Positions 7,685 through 17,269 of a DNA stretch of 64,000 nt are shown here, piece after piece. The position numbers were made by a program, and so were the translations under genes. Under the pieces are notes generated by a model. That model was given only the letters and a program-made list of their open reading frames with translations, was not told the DNA's origin and searched no databases. The number at the start of each line of letters is the position of its first letter. Position 1 is the first letter of the stretch. The stretch comes from Mycobacterium sp. WUMAC-067 (GTDB lineage Bacteria; Actinomycetota; Actinomycetes; Mycobacteriales; Mycobacteriaceae), in the NCBI RefSeq assembly GCF_020217485.1, contig NZ_JAEKMI010000003.1:124001-188000 (forward strand), written 5' to 3'.

Positions 7685-8425
7685 CTAGAAGTCCTTGTGG
7701 TTGACGTCGGTGACCAGGCCGCCGTCCATGACGTACTCGCTGCCGGTGGAGTAGGACGACTCGTCGCTGGCCAGGAACAGCACGAACGTCGCGACTTCCC
7801 GAACCTCCCCCGGGCGCCCGAGCGGAATGGTCACCATGTCGTCGGGCAGGTGCTTCGTCATCGGGGTGCGGATGAACCCCGGGTGCACCGAGTTGACCCG
7901 GATGTTGTGCTTTGCCAGCTCCAGGGCCGCCGACTTGGCCAAGCCGCGCACGCCCCACTTCGACGCGACATAGGGGTGCACCATGGGTGCCCCGCGCAGG
8001 CCCTCGATGGACGACACGTTGATGATCGAGCCGCCCCCGGCCGCGATCATCGGCTCGACGGCCACCCGCATGCCCAGGAACGTCCCGGTCAGATTGACGT
8101 CAATCACCTTCTGCCACTTGGCAAGATCGAAGCTCTTCAGTGGGCCGAGCGCGACGGTCCCGGCGTTGTTGACCAACACGTTGAGCTTGCCGAACTCGCC
8201 GACCGCGGTGGCGACGGCGGCGTCCCACTGGTCGGGCTGGGTGACGTCGAGGTGCACGTAGCGCGCGGATTCGCCGATCTGTTCGGCCAGTGCCTTGCCC
8301 TGGTCGTCGAGGATGTCGCCGATCACCACCTTGGCGCCCTCCTCGACCAACAGGCGCGCGTCCTCGGCTCCCATGCCGCCAGCACCGCCACTGATGAGTG
8401 CAACCTTGCCGTCTACCCGACCCAC
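7685..8425 (-). CDS. Short-chain dehydrogenase/reductase (FabG3/hydroxysteroid-type)
   Basis: A 246-residue classical SDR. The cofactor glycine motif SGGAGGMG is at residues 13-20, NNAG at 86-89, the catalytic Ser at 138/139 and the YxxxK pair at Tyr152/Lys156. An acidic residue after the second strand (GDILD) indicates NAD(H) preference. It resembles the 3-alpha,20-beta-hydroxysteroid dehydrogenase group that includes M. tuberculosis FabG3 (Rv2002). A secondary alcohol/ketone substrate is likely but unspecified. It lies 18 bp downstream of the DapB-like dehydrogenase and upstream of the FAD oxidase, so a three-gene minus operon is likely. Confidence 0.88.
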   Translation of the reverse strand: MGRVDGKVALISGGAGGMGAEDARLLVEEGAKVVIGDILDDQGKALAEQIGESARYVHLDVTQPDQWDAAVATAVGEFGKLNVLVNNAGTVALGPLKSFDLAKWQKVIDVNLTGTFLGMRVAVEPMIAAGGGSIINVSSIEGLRGAPMVHPYVASKWGVRGLAKSAALELAKHNIRVNSVHPGFIRTPMTKHLPDDMVTIPLGRPGEVREVATFVLFLASDESSYSTGSEYVMDGGLVTDVNHKDF

Positions 8426-8443
8426 AGAGGGGCTCCTTTCGAT

Positions 8444-9544
8444 TTAAGTGGTCACCAAAGTGCTTGGTGCGTAAAGGCCTTTTCCGGTGACCAGCGGTAG
8501 ATCGAGCGTGGTCCGGATGCCGGGCGGCGCCGCGATCACCGCCGGGATGGCGTTGACGACGCGACCCGCCGCGCCGGCGATCGCGGCGTGGTTGTGGTCG
8601 CCCTTGCGGCTGCTCGGAATGATGTCGACCGCATACGAGGGCTCGCCGGTGATCTCGACGCGGTACGAGCCGTCGCCCGCGGCGGGCTGGGGCAGGTCGG
8701 GGCGCAGGTCCGGCCGCAGCCGGGTGACGTGCTCGATGACGACGGCGGGGTGGCCCTTGACCATGCCGCGAATCTCGAACTGCAGCACGGCCACGGTCCC
8801 CTTCGCGACGTGGCCGACCGCGATGTCGAAGTCCTCCGGCGCCGGCTCGCGCTGGTAGGACTCGGTGATCTCGTCGACCTCGATGCCCAACCCGGCCGCC
8901 AGCTGACGGATGGCGGTACCCCAGGCGATGCTGAGGATGCCCGGCTGCAGCAGCATCGGGATCTCGTCCATGGGTTTGGCGAAGCCCATGTAGTCCATGA
9001 CCTCGGTCCCGTTGTACGAGGCGTAGTCGTGAATCTCCATGCAACGCACCTGCTCGATGCGCTGACAGGTGCCCGCGAGCGCGAACGGTATCAGGTCGTT
9101 GGCGAATCCCGGGTCGACGCCGCTGATGAAGATGCTCGAATTGCCTTGTTTGGCAGCGTCTTCCACGCGGGCGATGTACTTGTCGGGCATCACGCCCCAC
9201 GGGTACTGCAGCAGGCCCGGCGAGGACCCGACGACGTTGATGCCGGCGGCCAGGATGCGCATGACGTCGGCCATCGCCTCGGGCAGCCGGGTGTCGCCCA
9301 TCGCGCAGTAGACGACGCACTCGGGCTTGGCGGCGATGATGGCGTCCAGGTCATCCACGGCGGCGACGCCGGTGACCACCCCTGTGTCCAGGCCGACGCC
9401 GCACAGCTCCCCGGCGTCCTTGCCCACCTTTTCCGGGGTGGAGACGCAGACCCCGGTCAGTTCGAACTGCGGGTTGGTGATCAGTTCGGCGAGGGCCAGC
9501 CCACCGACATTGCCGGTGCCGACGTGCGCGACGCGGATCGCCAT
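8444..9544 (-). CDS. DapB-like NAD(P)H-dependent dehydrogenase
   Basis: A 366-residue protein with an N-terminal Rossmann motif VGTGNVGG near residues 7-14. Its layout resembles dihydrodipicolinate reductase and 2,4-diaminopentanoate dehydrogenase-like proteins, which are common and poorly characterised in actinobacteria. The first 150 residues form the nucleotide-binding domain; a central segment FISGVDPGFANDLIPFAL is typical. The start is ATG 9544 with GGAG 6 bases upstream, which excludes 39 more codons available at 9661. It is the first gene of the minus operon, divergent from the hydrolase at 9655. The substrate is unknown. Confidence 0.82.
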   Translation of the reverse strand: MAIRVAHVGTGNVGGLALAELITNPQFELTGVCVSTPEKVGKDAGELCGVGLDTGVVTGVAAVDDLDAIIAAKPECVVYCAMGDTRLPEAMADVMRILAAGINVVGSSPGLLQYPWGVMPDKYIARVEDAAKQGNSSIFISGVDPGFANDLIPFALAGTCQRIEQVRCMEIHDYASYNGTEVMDYMGFAKPMDEIPMLLQPGILSIAWGTAIRQLAAGLGIEVDEITESYQREPAPEDFDIAVGHVAKGTVAVLQFEIRGMVKGHPAVVIEHVTRLRPDLRPDLPQPAAGDGSYRVEITGEPSYAVDIIPSSRKGDHNHAAIAGAAGRVVNAIPAVIAAPPGIRTTLDLPLVTGKGLYAPSTLVTT

Positions 9545-9654
9545 GACAGTCTCCGTCCGTTGAGCGCCCAAAACGTTTCTAGACACTAGTCCATTAAATT
9601 GGGCGCGCATACCTGCGGACCGCTCCTGGACCGCGGGGGCAGAATCAATCCCTG
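9545..9654. promoter_or_regulatory. Divergent promoter region with CTAG inverted repeat
   Basis: A 110-bp region between the DapB-like gene (minus) and the hydrolase (plus). It contains the short palindrome CTAGACACTAG and an AAACGTTT block next to it. No good -35/-10 pair could be assigned. The palindrome is a candidate repressor site. Confidence 0.3.
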
Positions 9655-10554
9655 ATGACACAGCGCGAAGACATTCGGTTCCCGTCCGGCGACGACCTGA
9701 TCAGCGCCTGGCTCTACCGGCCGCCGGGCGACGGGCCGGCGCCGCTGCTGGTGATGGCGCACGGCCTGGGCGGCGTGCGGAGCATGCGCCTGGACGCCTA
9801 CGCCGAACGCTTCAGCGCGGCCGGCTACGCCTGCCTGGTGTTCGACTACCGCAACTTCGGCGACAGCGGGGGCCGGCCGCGTCAGGTCCTCGACGTCGGC
9901 ATGCAGCTCGCCGACTGGGCCGCGGCCGTCGACTACGCCCGCACCGTCCCGGGAGTCGACCCCGACCGAATCGCATTGTGGGGCACCTCTTTCGGCGGCG
10001 GTCACGTGATCGCCACGGCGGCGCGGCTGCCGGGCATCGCCGCGGCCGTCGCGCAGTGTCCCTTCACCGACGGCCTCGCGTCGGCGCGCACGATCTCCAA
10101 CCCGTTGATCACCGCGCGCATCACCGCGCGGGCGGCGCGCGACGTGCTCGCGAGCAAACGGGGCAGGCCACCGGTGATGGTCGCAACGGCGGGCCCGCCC
10201 GGCGAGGTCGCGTTGATGAACACGCCCGACGCGTACGCGGGCTACCTGCGGCTGGTGCCCGACGGCGTCGACTTACCCAATGAGGTCGCCGCCCGAATCG
10301 CGTTGCAGGTCTTCACCTATCGCCCGGGACGCCTGACGCCGAAGATCACCTGCCCGATCCTGTTCTGCGTCTGCGAGGCCGACTCGGTAGCTCCCGCGGC
10401 GGCAACACTGCGCCACGCGGCGAAAGCGCCCCGCGGCGAGGTCAAGCTGTATCCCGAGGGCCATTTCGCGATCTACGTCGACGACGCGTTCGAGCGTGTG
10501 GTCGCCGACCAGCTCGCGTTCCTCGACAAGCACCTGAAAGGCGCGCGGCCCTAA
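9655..10554 (+). CDS. Alpha/beta hydrolase
   Basis: A 299-residue serine hydrolase. The oxyanion-hole loop is MAHGLGGVRS near residues 34-43, and the nucleophile elbow GTSFGG gives Ser near residue 105. The acid is probably the Asp of CEADSVAP and the histidine is in YPEGHFAIY near the C-terminus. The family includes esterases, dienelactone-hydrolase-like and X-Pro peptidase-like enzymes; the substrate is not evident. Its stop codon overlaps the stop of the converging TetR gene by 4 bases, so no terminator can fit between them. Confidence 0.85.
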   Translation: MTQREDIRFPSGDDLISAWLYRPPGDGPAPLLVMAHGLGGVRSMRLDAYAERFSAAGYACLVFDYRNFGDSGGRPRQVLDVGMQLADWAAAVDYARTVPGVDPDRIALWGTSFGGGHVIATAARLPGIAAAVAQCPFTDGLASARTISNPLITARITARAARDVLASKRGRPPVMVATAGPPGEVALMNTPDAYAGYLRLVPDGVDLPNEVAARIALQVFTYRPGRLTPKITCPILFCVCEADSVAPAAATLRHAAKAPRGEVKLYPEGHFAIYVDDAFERVVADQLAFLDKHLKGARP

Positions 10555-11186
10555 GGGCCCAGGGGCGACGTCGTGCGGATCGCCTCGTCGCGGATCAGTC
10601 CGCGCAGCAGCGCCGTGCTGAACTCCGCCGCGATCTCCTTGGCGGAGCGCCGCCCGCTGGGCCGCAGCCAGCGATAACTGCCCAGCGTCATGCCGATGTA
10701 GCCGAGCGCCAGCACGTGCGAGTCGCACTGGTAGAACTCGCCGCTGGCGATCCCGCGGTCGATCAGGCCGTGCACGTGGTGGTAGACCTGCGCTTCCTTC
10801 TCGCGCACCTCGGCGACCTGCTCGCTGGTGAACCACTCGGTGATGTAGGGCTGCTCCTGGAAGTACACGGCGGCGCGCTCGGGATCGCTGGCGATGCCGG
10901 TGAGCAACCGGACGGTGTACTGGTAGAGCGCCTCGCGCGCCGTCCAGGACGGGTCGTCGTGCACGGCGGCCAGCGTGCCCTCGGCGGCCTGGCGGTAGAT
11001 GTCGAACAGGATCAGCGACTTGCTGGCGTAATAGTGATAGACGGTCGCCTTGTTCAGGCCGATCACGTCGGCCACATCGTCCATCCGGGTGCCGTGATAG
11101 CCGCGCGCCGCGAACAGCTTGGTGGCGACGGCCAGCAGCTCCTCGCGCCGCGTTTGCCCATTGGGTGTGACGCTGTCGGTGGGCAT
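10551..11186 (-). CDS. TetR family regulator (Rv0158-like)
   Basis: A 211-residue TetR protein with the DNA-binding domain at residues 12-60 (RREELLAVATKLFAARGYHG and VIGLNKATVYHYYASKS). The C-terminal domain has the segment YITEWFTSEQ. By order next to pntB and a tiny ORF it matches M. tuberculosis Rv0158. No site was assigned with confidence. The region upstream of its start, 11187-11342, is the shared leader with the small plus-strand gene and holds an AT-rich stretch around 11235-11275. Confidence 0.85.
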   Translation of the reverse strand: MPTDSVTPNGQTRREELLAVATKLFAARGYHGTRMDDVADVIGLNKATVYHYYASKSLILFDIYRQAAEGTLAAVHDDPSWTAREALYQYTVRLLTGIASDPERAAVYFQEQPYITEWFTSEQVAEVREKEAQVYHHVHGLIDRGIASGEFYQCDSHVLALGYIGMTLGSYRWLRPSGRRSAKEIAAEFSTALLRGLIRDEAIRTTSPLGP

Positions 11187-11342
11187 CTGTTCTCACTATC
11201 GTCGGTACGGGCAGGCCAGACCCGGTTCGGCCAAGAATAACTATCAATCAACTGGTTGGACAGTTTAAGCAAAAACGCCGGTGTCACGTCGACGGGCATG
11301 CGACTAGACTCCTCATCGAACGAGATTCGAGAGGTGGGACCG

Positions 11343-11468
11343 ATGGATCCGAGCCCGGATTACGACGGAAGCGACGAGATCGAGTTCTTCATGCGGTACC
11401 TCACCTGGGGTTTGCGCGGCGTCACCGACGGCAACGGATACCCGCCGCCGGCCTACCCGCCCGTCTAG
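11343..11468 (+). CDS. Small conserved mycobacterial protein (Rv0157A-like)
   Basis: A 41-residue ORF, MDPSPDYDGSDEIEFFMRY at its start and ending in a Pro/Tyr-rich tail GYPPPAYPPV. A purine-rich site, GAGAGGTGGGA at about 11329-11339, precedes the ATG. There is no signal peptide or membrane segment. It lies convergent to pntB (stop 11496) and divergent from the TetR gene, the position of the small Rv0157A gene in M. tuberculosis as I recall it. It is acidic at the N-terminus. Function is unknown. Confidence 0.6.
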   Translation: MDPSPDYDGSDEIEFFMRYLTWGLRGVTDGNGYPPPAYPPV

Positions 11469-11495
11469 AGCACCCAGGCCGCAGGCGTCGCCGAG

Positions 11496-12920
11496 CTACA
11501 GCGCCTTGAGTTCCTCGGCGACCTCGGTCACCGATTTCTTCGCGTCGCCGAACAGCATGCTGGTGCCCTCGCCGTAGAACAGCGGGTTGTCGATGCCCGC
11601 GAACCCGGAGTTCATCGACCGCTTCAGCACGATCACCGACTTGGCCTTGTCGACGTTGAGGATCGGCATGCCATAGATCGGGCTGGACGCGTCGTTGCGG
11701 GCCGCCGGGTTGGTGACGTCGTTGGCGCCGATGACGATCGCGACGTCGGTGCGCGCGAACTCGTCGTTGATGTCGTCCATGTCCTTCATGGCGTCGTAGT
11801 CGACCTCGGCCTCGGCCAGCAACACGTTCATGTGCCCGGGCATCCGGCCGGCGACCGGGTGGATGGCGTACTTGACCTCCACGCCCTTGTCTTCCAGCAG
11901 GGCCGCCATGTCCTTCACCGCGTGCTGCGCCTGCGCGACGGCCAGGCCGTAGCCGGGCACCACGATCACCTGGTTGGCGTAGGCCATCTGGATCGCGGCG
12001 TCCGCGGCCGAGGTGGCCTTGACGGTCTTGTCTCCCCCACCGTCGCCGCTGGGAGCCACCCCGCCGCCGCCGAAGCCGCCGGCGACGATCGCGGGGATCG
12101 AGCGGTTCATGGCCTTGGCCATCAAGTTGGTCAGGATCGAACCGGACGCGCCGACGATCATGCCCGCGACGATCATCGCGGTGTTGTTCAGCGCCAAACC
12201 GGCGGCCGCGGCCGACAGCCCCGTCATCGCGTTGAGCAGCGAGATGACCACCGGCATGTCGGCGCCGCCGATGGGCAGCACCACCATCAGGCCGAGCACG
12301 CCCGCCGCGGCGAGCAGCCCGATCATCCACCACAGCGATGCGCCGCCGGTGCCGGGATGGGCGTGCACGCCGATCACGACCGCGGCGAGGACCGCGGCGA
12401 CCAGCAGCAGCAGGTTGACCGGCTGCTGGGCGCGGCCGAAACCGATCGGTGAGCCCGAGATGATCTCCTGCAGCTTGCCGAACGCGATGATCGATCCCCA
12501 GAACGAGATCGAGCCGATGATCGCGGCGAACAACGACGCCACCACGATGTGCACGGTCGGCGACTCGCCGTGCTGGAACGCCGAAAACCCGGTCGTCTCA
12601 ATGAATTCCGAGAGCGCGATCAGCGCGACGGTGCCACCGCCGACGCCGTTGAAGAACGCCACCAGCTGCGGCATCGCCGTCATCTTGGTGTAGCGCGCCG
12701 GCGGAACACCGAGCACCACGCCCACCACCAGACCGGCGATGATCAGCACCCATTGGTCGGTGTGACGGATCTTGACCAGGGTCGCCGCCACCGCGATCGC
12801 CATACCGACCGCGGCGATCAGGTTGCCCCGCACCGCCGTCTTGGGCCCGGTCAGGCCCATCAGGCCGTAGATGAAGAGGGCGAACGAAATGATGTACAGG
12901 CCGATTACCACGTAGTTCAT
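11496..12920 (-). CDS. pntB: NAD(P) transhydrogenase subunit beta
   Basis: A 474-residue integral membrane subunit of proton-translocating nicotinamide nucleotide transhydrogenase, which makes NADPH from NADH using the proton gradient. The first ~270 residues hold about nine hydrophobic helices. The C-terminal soluble domain III (from about residue 300) binds NADP(H), with VPGYGLAVAQAQ, the KYAIHPVAGRMPGHMNVLLAEA segment and VIGANDVTNPAA. Length is the usual for PntB. It overlaps pntAb by 4 bases (ATGA), the last gene of a pntAa-pntAb-pntB operon. Confidence 0.96.
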   Translation of the reverse strand: MNYVVIGLYIISFALFIYGLMGLTGPKTAVRGNLIAAVGMAIAVAATLVKIRHTDQWVLIIAGLVVGVVLGVPPARYTKMTAMPQLVAFFNGVGGGTVALIALSEFIETTGFSAFQHGESPTVHIVVASLFAAIIGSISFWGSIIAFGKLQEIISGSPIGFGRAQQPVNLLLLVAAVLAAVVIGVHAHPGTGGASLWWMIGLLAAAGVLGLMVVLPIGGADMPVVISLLNAMTGLSAAAAGLALNNTAMIVAGMIVGASGSILTNLMAKAMNRSIPAIVAGGFGGGGVAPSGDGGGDKTVKATSAADAAIQMAYANQVIVVPGYGLAVAQAQHAVKDMAALLEDKGVEVKYAIHPVAGRMPGHMNVLLAEAEVDYDAMKDMDDINDEFARTDVAIVIGANDVTNPAARNDASSPIYGMPILNVDKAKSVIVLKRSMNSGFAGIDNPLFYGEGTSMLFGDAKKSVTEVAEELKAL

Positions 12921-13246
12921 TTGGCGGCCGGCTCCTCAGTCGCGGCGGGTACCGGTTTCTTCTTGCCCTTGAACATGCCCAGCATCCGGTCGGTGACGAT
13001 GAACCCGCCGATGACGTTCAGGGTGCCGAACACGACGGCGACGAACAGGATGATCTGCACCGCCAGCGACGGGTGCTCGACCGAGCCGAACACCACCAGC
13101 GCGCCCAGCACCACGATGCCGTGAATGGCGTTGGTGCCCGACATCAGCGGCGTGTGCAGCGTGTTGGGCACCTTGGAGATGACCGCGAACCCGACGAACC
13201 CGGACAGCACCAGGATCGCCACGTTGGCCAACAGTTCGTCGTACAT
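12917..13246 (-). CDS. pntAb: NAD(P) transhydrogenase subunit alpha part 2
   Basis: A 109-residue membrane protein that forms the transmembrane part of the alpha subunit in split-alpha transhydrogenases. Three hydrophobic helices are visible: ILVLSGFVGFAVI, GIVVLGALVVFG and IILFVAVVFGTLNVIGGFIV. It ends in a lysine-rich tail. In E. coli this domain is fused to the NAD-binding part; in mycobacteria they are separate genes, as here. It starts 9 bp after pntAa and overlaps pntB by 4 bases. Confidence 0.95.
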   Translation of the reverse strand: MYDELLANVAILVLSGFVGFAVISKVPNTLHTPLMSGTNAIHGIVVLGALVVFGSVEHPSLAVQIILFVAVVFGTLNVIGGFIVTDRMLGMFKGKKKPVPAATEEPAAK

Positions 13247-13255
13247 GTAGTCCTC

Positions 13256-14338
13256 TCAGTCCCGTGTCACACAGGAGTCCGCGATGACCTCGTCGTCGAA
13301 GTCCGGCGCCAGCTTTCCGTCGGTGAGCAGCAAGTCCAGCAGCGCGGTGATGTTCTTGCTGTAGAGCTCGGAGGCGTGCTCGGGCATCGTCGCCGGCAGG
13401 TTCAGCGGCGAGGCGATCGTGACGTCGTGCTTGACGACCGTCTTGCCGGGTTCGGTGAGCTCGCAGTTGCCGCCGGTCTCGCCGGCCAGGTCCACCACGA
13501 CGCTGCCGGGCTTCATCGCCTCCACGGCCGCGGCGGTCACCAGGCGCGGCGCCGGCCGGCCCGGGACCAGCGCCGTGGTGATCACGACGTCGAAGCCGCT
13601 GATGGCCTTCTCCAAGGCCTGCTGCTGTTGCGCGCGCTCGTCGTCGGTGAGCTCGCGGGCGTATCCGCCCTCGCCGGCCGCGTCGATCCCGATGTCGAGC
13701 CATTGCGCGCCCACGGAGCGCACCTGGTCGGCGACTTCGGGCCGCACGTCGTAGCCGGTGGTGCGCGCGCCGAGGCGCTTGGCCGTCGCCAGTGCCTGCA
13801 GCCCGGCCACGCCCACGCCGAGCACCAGCACGGTGGCAGGCTTCACGGTGCCGGCCGCCGTCGTCAGCATCGGGAAGAACCGGGTCGACTCCGAGGCCGC
13901 CAGGAGCACCGCCTTGTAGCCGGCCACGTTGCCCTGCGACGACAACGCGTCCATCGCCTGCGCCCGCGAGATCCGCGGGATGGCCTCCAGCGCGAACGCC
14001 TGCACACCGGCCGCCTTCAGCGCCCCGATCGAGTTCTCGGCATTGCGCGGCGCGAGGAAGCCGATCAGCGTTTGCCCGTTGCGCAGCTTGCCGACCTCGT
14101 CCGCGGTCGGCGGCGCGACCTTGACCACGACATCGGCGGCCCACGCGTCCCCGATGGTGGCGCCGGCCTCGGTGTAGAGCGCGTCGGGAAGCAGCGCCCG
14201 TTCGCCCGCACCGGACTCGACGACGACCGCGACGCCGCTGCCCACCAGCGACGCCACCGCCTTGGGCACCAGCGCGACCCGCCGCTCGTCGGCCCCGGAC
14301 TCGGAGACCACTCCTACCGTCGTCTGCGCATTTGTCAT
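13256..14338 (-). CDS. pntAa: NAD(P) transhydrogenase subunit alpha part 1
   Basis: A 360-residue soluble NAD(H)-binding domain I of transhydrogenase, related to alanine dehydrogenase. The N-terminus includes SGADERRVALVPKAVASLV. The Rossmann motif VLGVGVAGLQALATAKRLGA is near residues 170-190, followed by YDVRPEVADQV. It is the first gene of the pnt operon. No convincing Shine-Dalgarno is seen before the ATG at 14338, which directly follows a cluster of GTAC repeats. Confidence 0.95.
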   Translation of the reverse strand: MTNAQTTVGVVSESGADERRVALVPKAVASLVGSGVAVVVESGAGERALLPDALYTEAGATIGDAWAADVVVKVAPPTADEVGKLRNGQTLIGFLAPRNAENSIGALKAAGVQAFALEAIPRISRAQAMDALSSQGNVAGYKAVLLAASESTRFFPMLTTAAGTVKPATVLVLGVGVAGLQALATAKRLGARTTGYDVRPEVADQVRSVGAQWLDIGIDAAGEGGYARELTDDERAQQQQALEKAISGFDVVITTALVPGRPAPRLVTAAAVEAMKPGSVVVDLAGETGGNCELTEPGKTVVKHDVTIASPLNLPATMPEHASELYSKNITALLDLLLTDGKLAPDFDDEVIADSCVTRD

Positions 14339-14602
14339 GGCGCGTACATCTACTTCCCGTACTTTTCTGTACTGTCCGTACTGTTCCTGCCGATGGGCGT
14401 GGCGCTGGCTCGGCCGCGCGCTTCGCTACCTTAACCAGGTTTCACCGTGGATGGGTGATCGGCTCTGGGCCACCCGAAGCGGGATACCCCGCCCGCGGGC
14501 GATCGACTCCCGGTCGATGGTTCGCCGTCCCACCGCGATGCAGTAGCGGTCACACCGTTGTGACGCCACAAGGGGTCGTTGTTGCCCCGCCCGTCGGCAC
14601 GG
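14339..14602. promoter_or_regulatory. pnt upstream region with phased GTAC half-sites
   Basis: A 264-bp gap between pntAa (start 14338) and the DUF1348 gene (stop 14603), both minus. GTAC occurs at 14344, 14359, 14369 and 14378, spaced 15, 10 and 9 bp. On the minus strand these read as repeated AGTACGG and ACAGTAC blocks. Such helical phasing suggests cooperative binding of a regulator at the pnt promoter. The remainder, 14390-14602, has no recognisable gene; a GGTTCG-containing stretch near 14518 does not fold as a tRNA. Confidence 0.4.
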
Positions 14603-15064
14603 CTACCAGAGCGGGATGTCGTGGCCGCGTTCGGAGGACGGGCGGGGCCCGAAGTAGCGCCGTTGCGACTCGTCGATCGCCACGTCGTTGATGCTGGCTT
14701 CGCGGCGGGCCATCAGTCCCGTCTCGGTGAACTCCCACAGCTCGTTGCCGTAGCTGCGATACCACTGGCCGGCGTCGTCGTGGCACTCGTATTGGAAGCG
14801 CACCGCGATGCGGTTGCCGTGGAAGTCCCAAAGGACCTTGCGCAGCGCGTAATCGAGTTCGCGCTGCCACTTGCGGGTCAAGAACGCGACGATCTCGTCG
14901 CGACCCACGATGTGCTCACCGCGGTTTCGCCACCGCGAATCGACCGTGTAGGCCAGGCTGACGCCCTGCGGATCGCGGGTGTTCCAGGCATCCTCGGCCG
15001 CCTGCACCTTCGCGATCGCGGTCTCCCGCGTGAACGGCGGGAACGGGGGACGGGATTCGGTCAC
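14603..15064 (-). CDS. NTF2-like protein, DUF1348 family
   Basis: A 153-residue protein with an NTF2-like cone fold expected from [22 protein letters not shown] at the N-terminus and [28 protein letters not shown] and [11 protein letters not shown] further on, the typical DUF1348 core. These are cytoplasmic proteins of unknown function. I chose GTG 15064; extending to ATG 15124 would run translation into the 64-bp palindrome. It diverges from fadE2. Confidence 0.8.
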   Translation of the reverse strand: MTESRPPFPPFTRETAIAKVQAAEDAWNTRDPQGVSLAYTVDSRWRNRGEHIVGRDEIVAFLTRKWQRELDYALRKVLWDFHGNRIAVRFQYECHDDAGQWYRSYGNELWEFTETGLMARREASINDVAIDESQRRYFGPRPSSERGHDIPLW

Positions 15065-15066
15065 GG

Positions 15067-15092
15067 CCCTATCCTGCACGACCCTATCCTGC
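15067..15092. repeat. Short tandem repeat before the DUF1348 start
   Basis: CCCTATCCTGC occurs at 15067-15077 and again at 15082-15092, a 15-bp period. It lies just upstream of the GTG start of the DUF1348 gene, where it also supplies the GGATAGG purine stretch that could act as ribosome binding site. Confidence 0.5.
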
Positions 15093-15154
15093 GCGAGCAG
15101 ACACAGAATCGCACTAATCCGCACTGCAGCATGCGATTTTGCGTCTGCTCGCGC
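15091..15154. repeat. 64-bp near-perfect palindrome
   Basis: Arms of 23 bp (15091-15113 and 15132-15154) enclose an 18-base centre. The outer 12 bp, GCGCGAGCAGAC against GTCTGCTCGCGC, are perfect; only two pairs mismatch, both allowing G-U pairing. It sits in the divergent region between the DUF1348 gene and fadE2. I believe the core GAGCAGACGCAAAATCGC recurs in mycobacterial intergenic DNA, but that is from memory and unverified. It may be a REP-like element. Confidence 0.7.
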
Positions 15155-15186
15155 TGTCCAATAGCACGTGACCTATCGTGACGGGC

Positions 15187-16411
<1,225 letters not shown>

Positions 16412-16419
<8 letters not shown>

Positions 16420-17242
16420 GGCGCTGCGAGAACTGTCGGGCGCGTGGAACTTTCGTGACGTCGCCGACGGGGCGTCCGCGCTGCGCCCCGGGCGGCTGTT
16501 CCGCTCCGGCGAACTGAGCGGGCTCGACGACGACGGCCGCGCGACGCTGAGCCGGCTGGGCATCACCGACGTCGCCGACCTGCGGGCGGCCCGCGAGGTC
16601 GCCCGGCGCGGGCCGGGGCTGGTTCCCGACGGCGTCGAGGTGCACCTGTTGCCCTTCCCCGATCTCGGCGAGCAGGACGTCGGGACCGACGATGCGGCGC
16701 CGCACGAACACGCCTTCCAGCGGCTGCTCACCGGCGAGGGCGCCGAGGAATCGGAGCAGTCGATCAACGACGCCGCCACCCGCTACATGATTGACGAATA
16801 CCGGCAATTCCCCACGCGCAACGGCGCGCAGCGGGCGCTGCACCGCGTCATCACGCTGCTGGCCGCCGGGCATTCGGTGCTGACGCACTGCTTCGCCGGC
16901 AAGGACCGCACCGGCTTCGTGGTGGCGACGGTGCTCGAGGCGATCGGCATCGACCGCGACACCATCCTGGCCGACTTCCTGCGCAGCAACGACGCGGCGC
17001 CCGCGCTGCGGGCGCAGATCTCGGCGATGATCGCGCAGCGCCAGGACACCGAGCTGACCCCGGAGGTGGTGACCTGGACCGAGGCCCGGCTGTCCGACGG
17101 CGTGCTCGGGGTCCGGGAGGTCTACCTGGCCGCCGCGCGCCAAACCATCGACGAGGAATTCGGGTCGCTGGACGCCTATTTGCGCGCCGCGAGCGTCAGC
17201 GAGTCAGACGTGGAGCGCCTGCGCGAAGCGCTGCTCGCCTGA
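16412..17242 (+). CDS. ptbB: Protein-tyrosine/phosphoinositide phosphatase PtbB
   Basis: A 276-residue secreted-type dual phosphatase. The CX5R active loop HCFAGKDRTG places Cys160, Asp165 and Arg166, the same numbers as in M. tuberculosis MPtpB (Rv0153c), a virulence factor acting on phosphotyrosine and phosphoinositides in the host macrophage. No signal peptide is visible, as in the M. tuberculosis protein. It starts with ATG 16412, 8 bases inside the end of fadE2. PE1/PE2, which follow ptbB in M. tuberculosis, are not present here. Confidence 0.95.
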
Positions 17243-17269
17243 CCCGCCGACCACTCGGGGACGCCGGAC

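Noticed and set aside
14480..14560. A tRNA-like GGTTCG stretch in the pnt upstream gap.
   Set aside because: No acceptor stem or anticodon arm can be formed around it.
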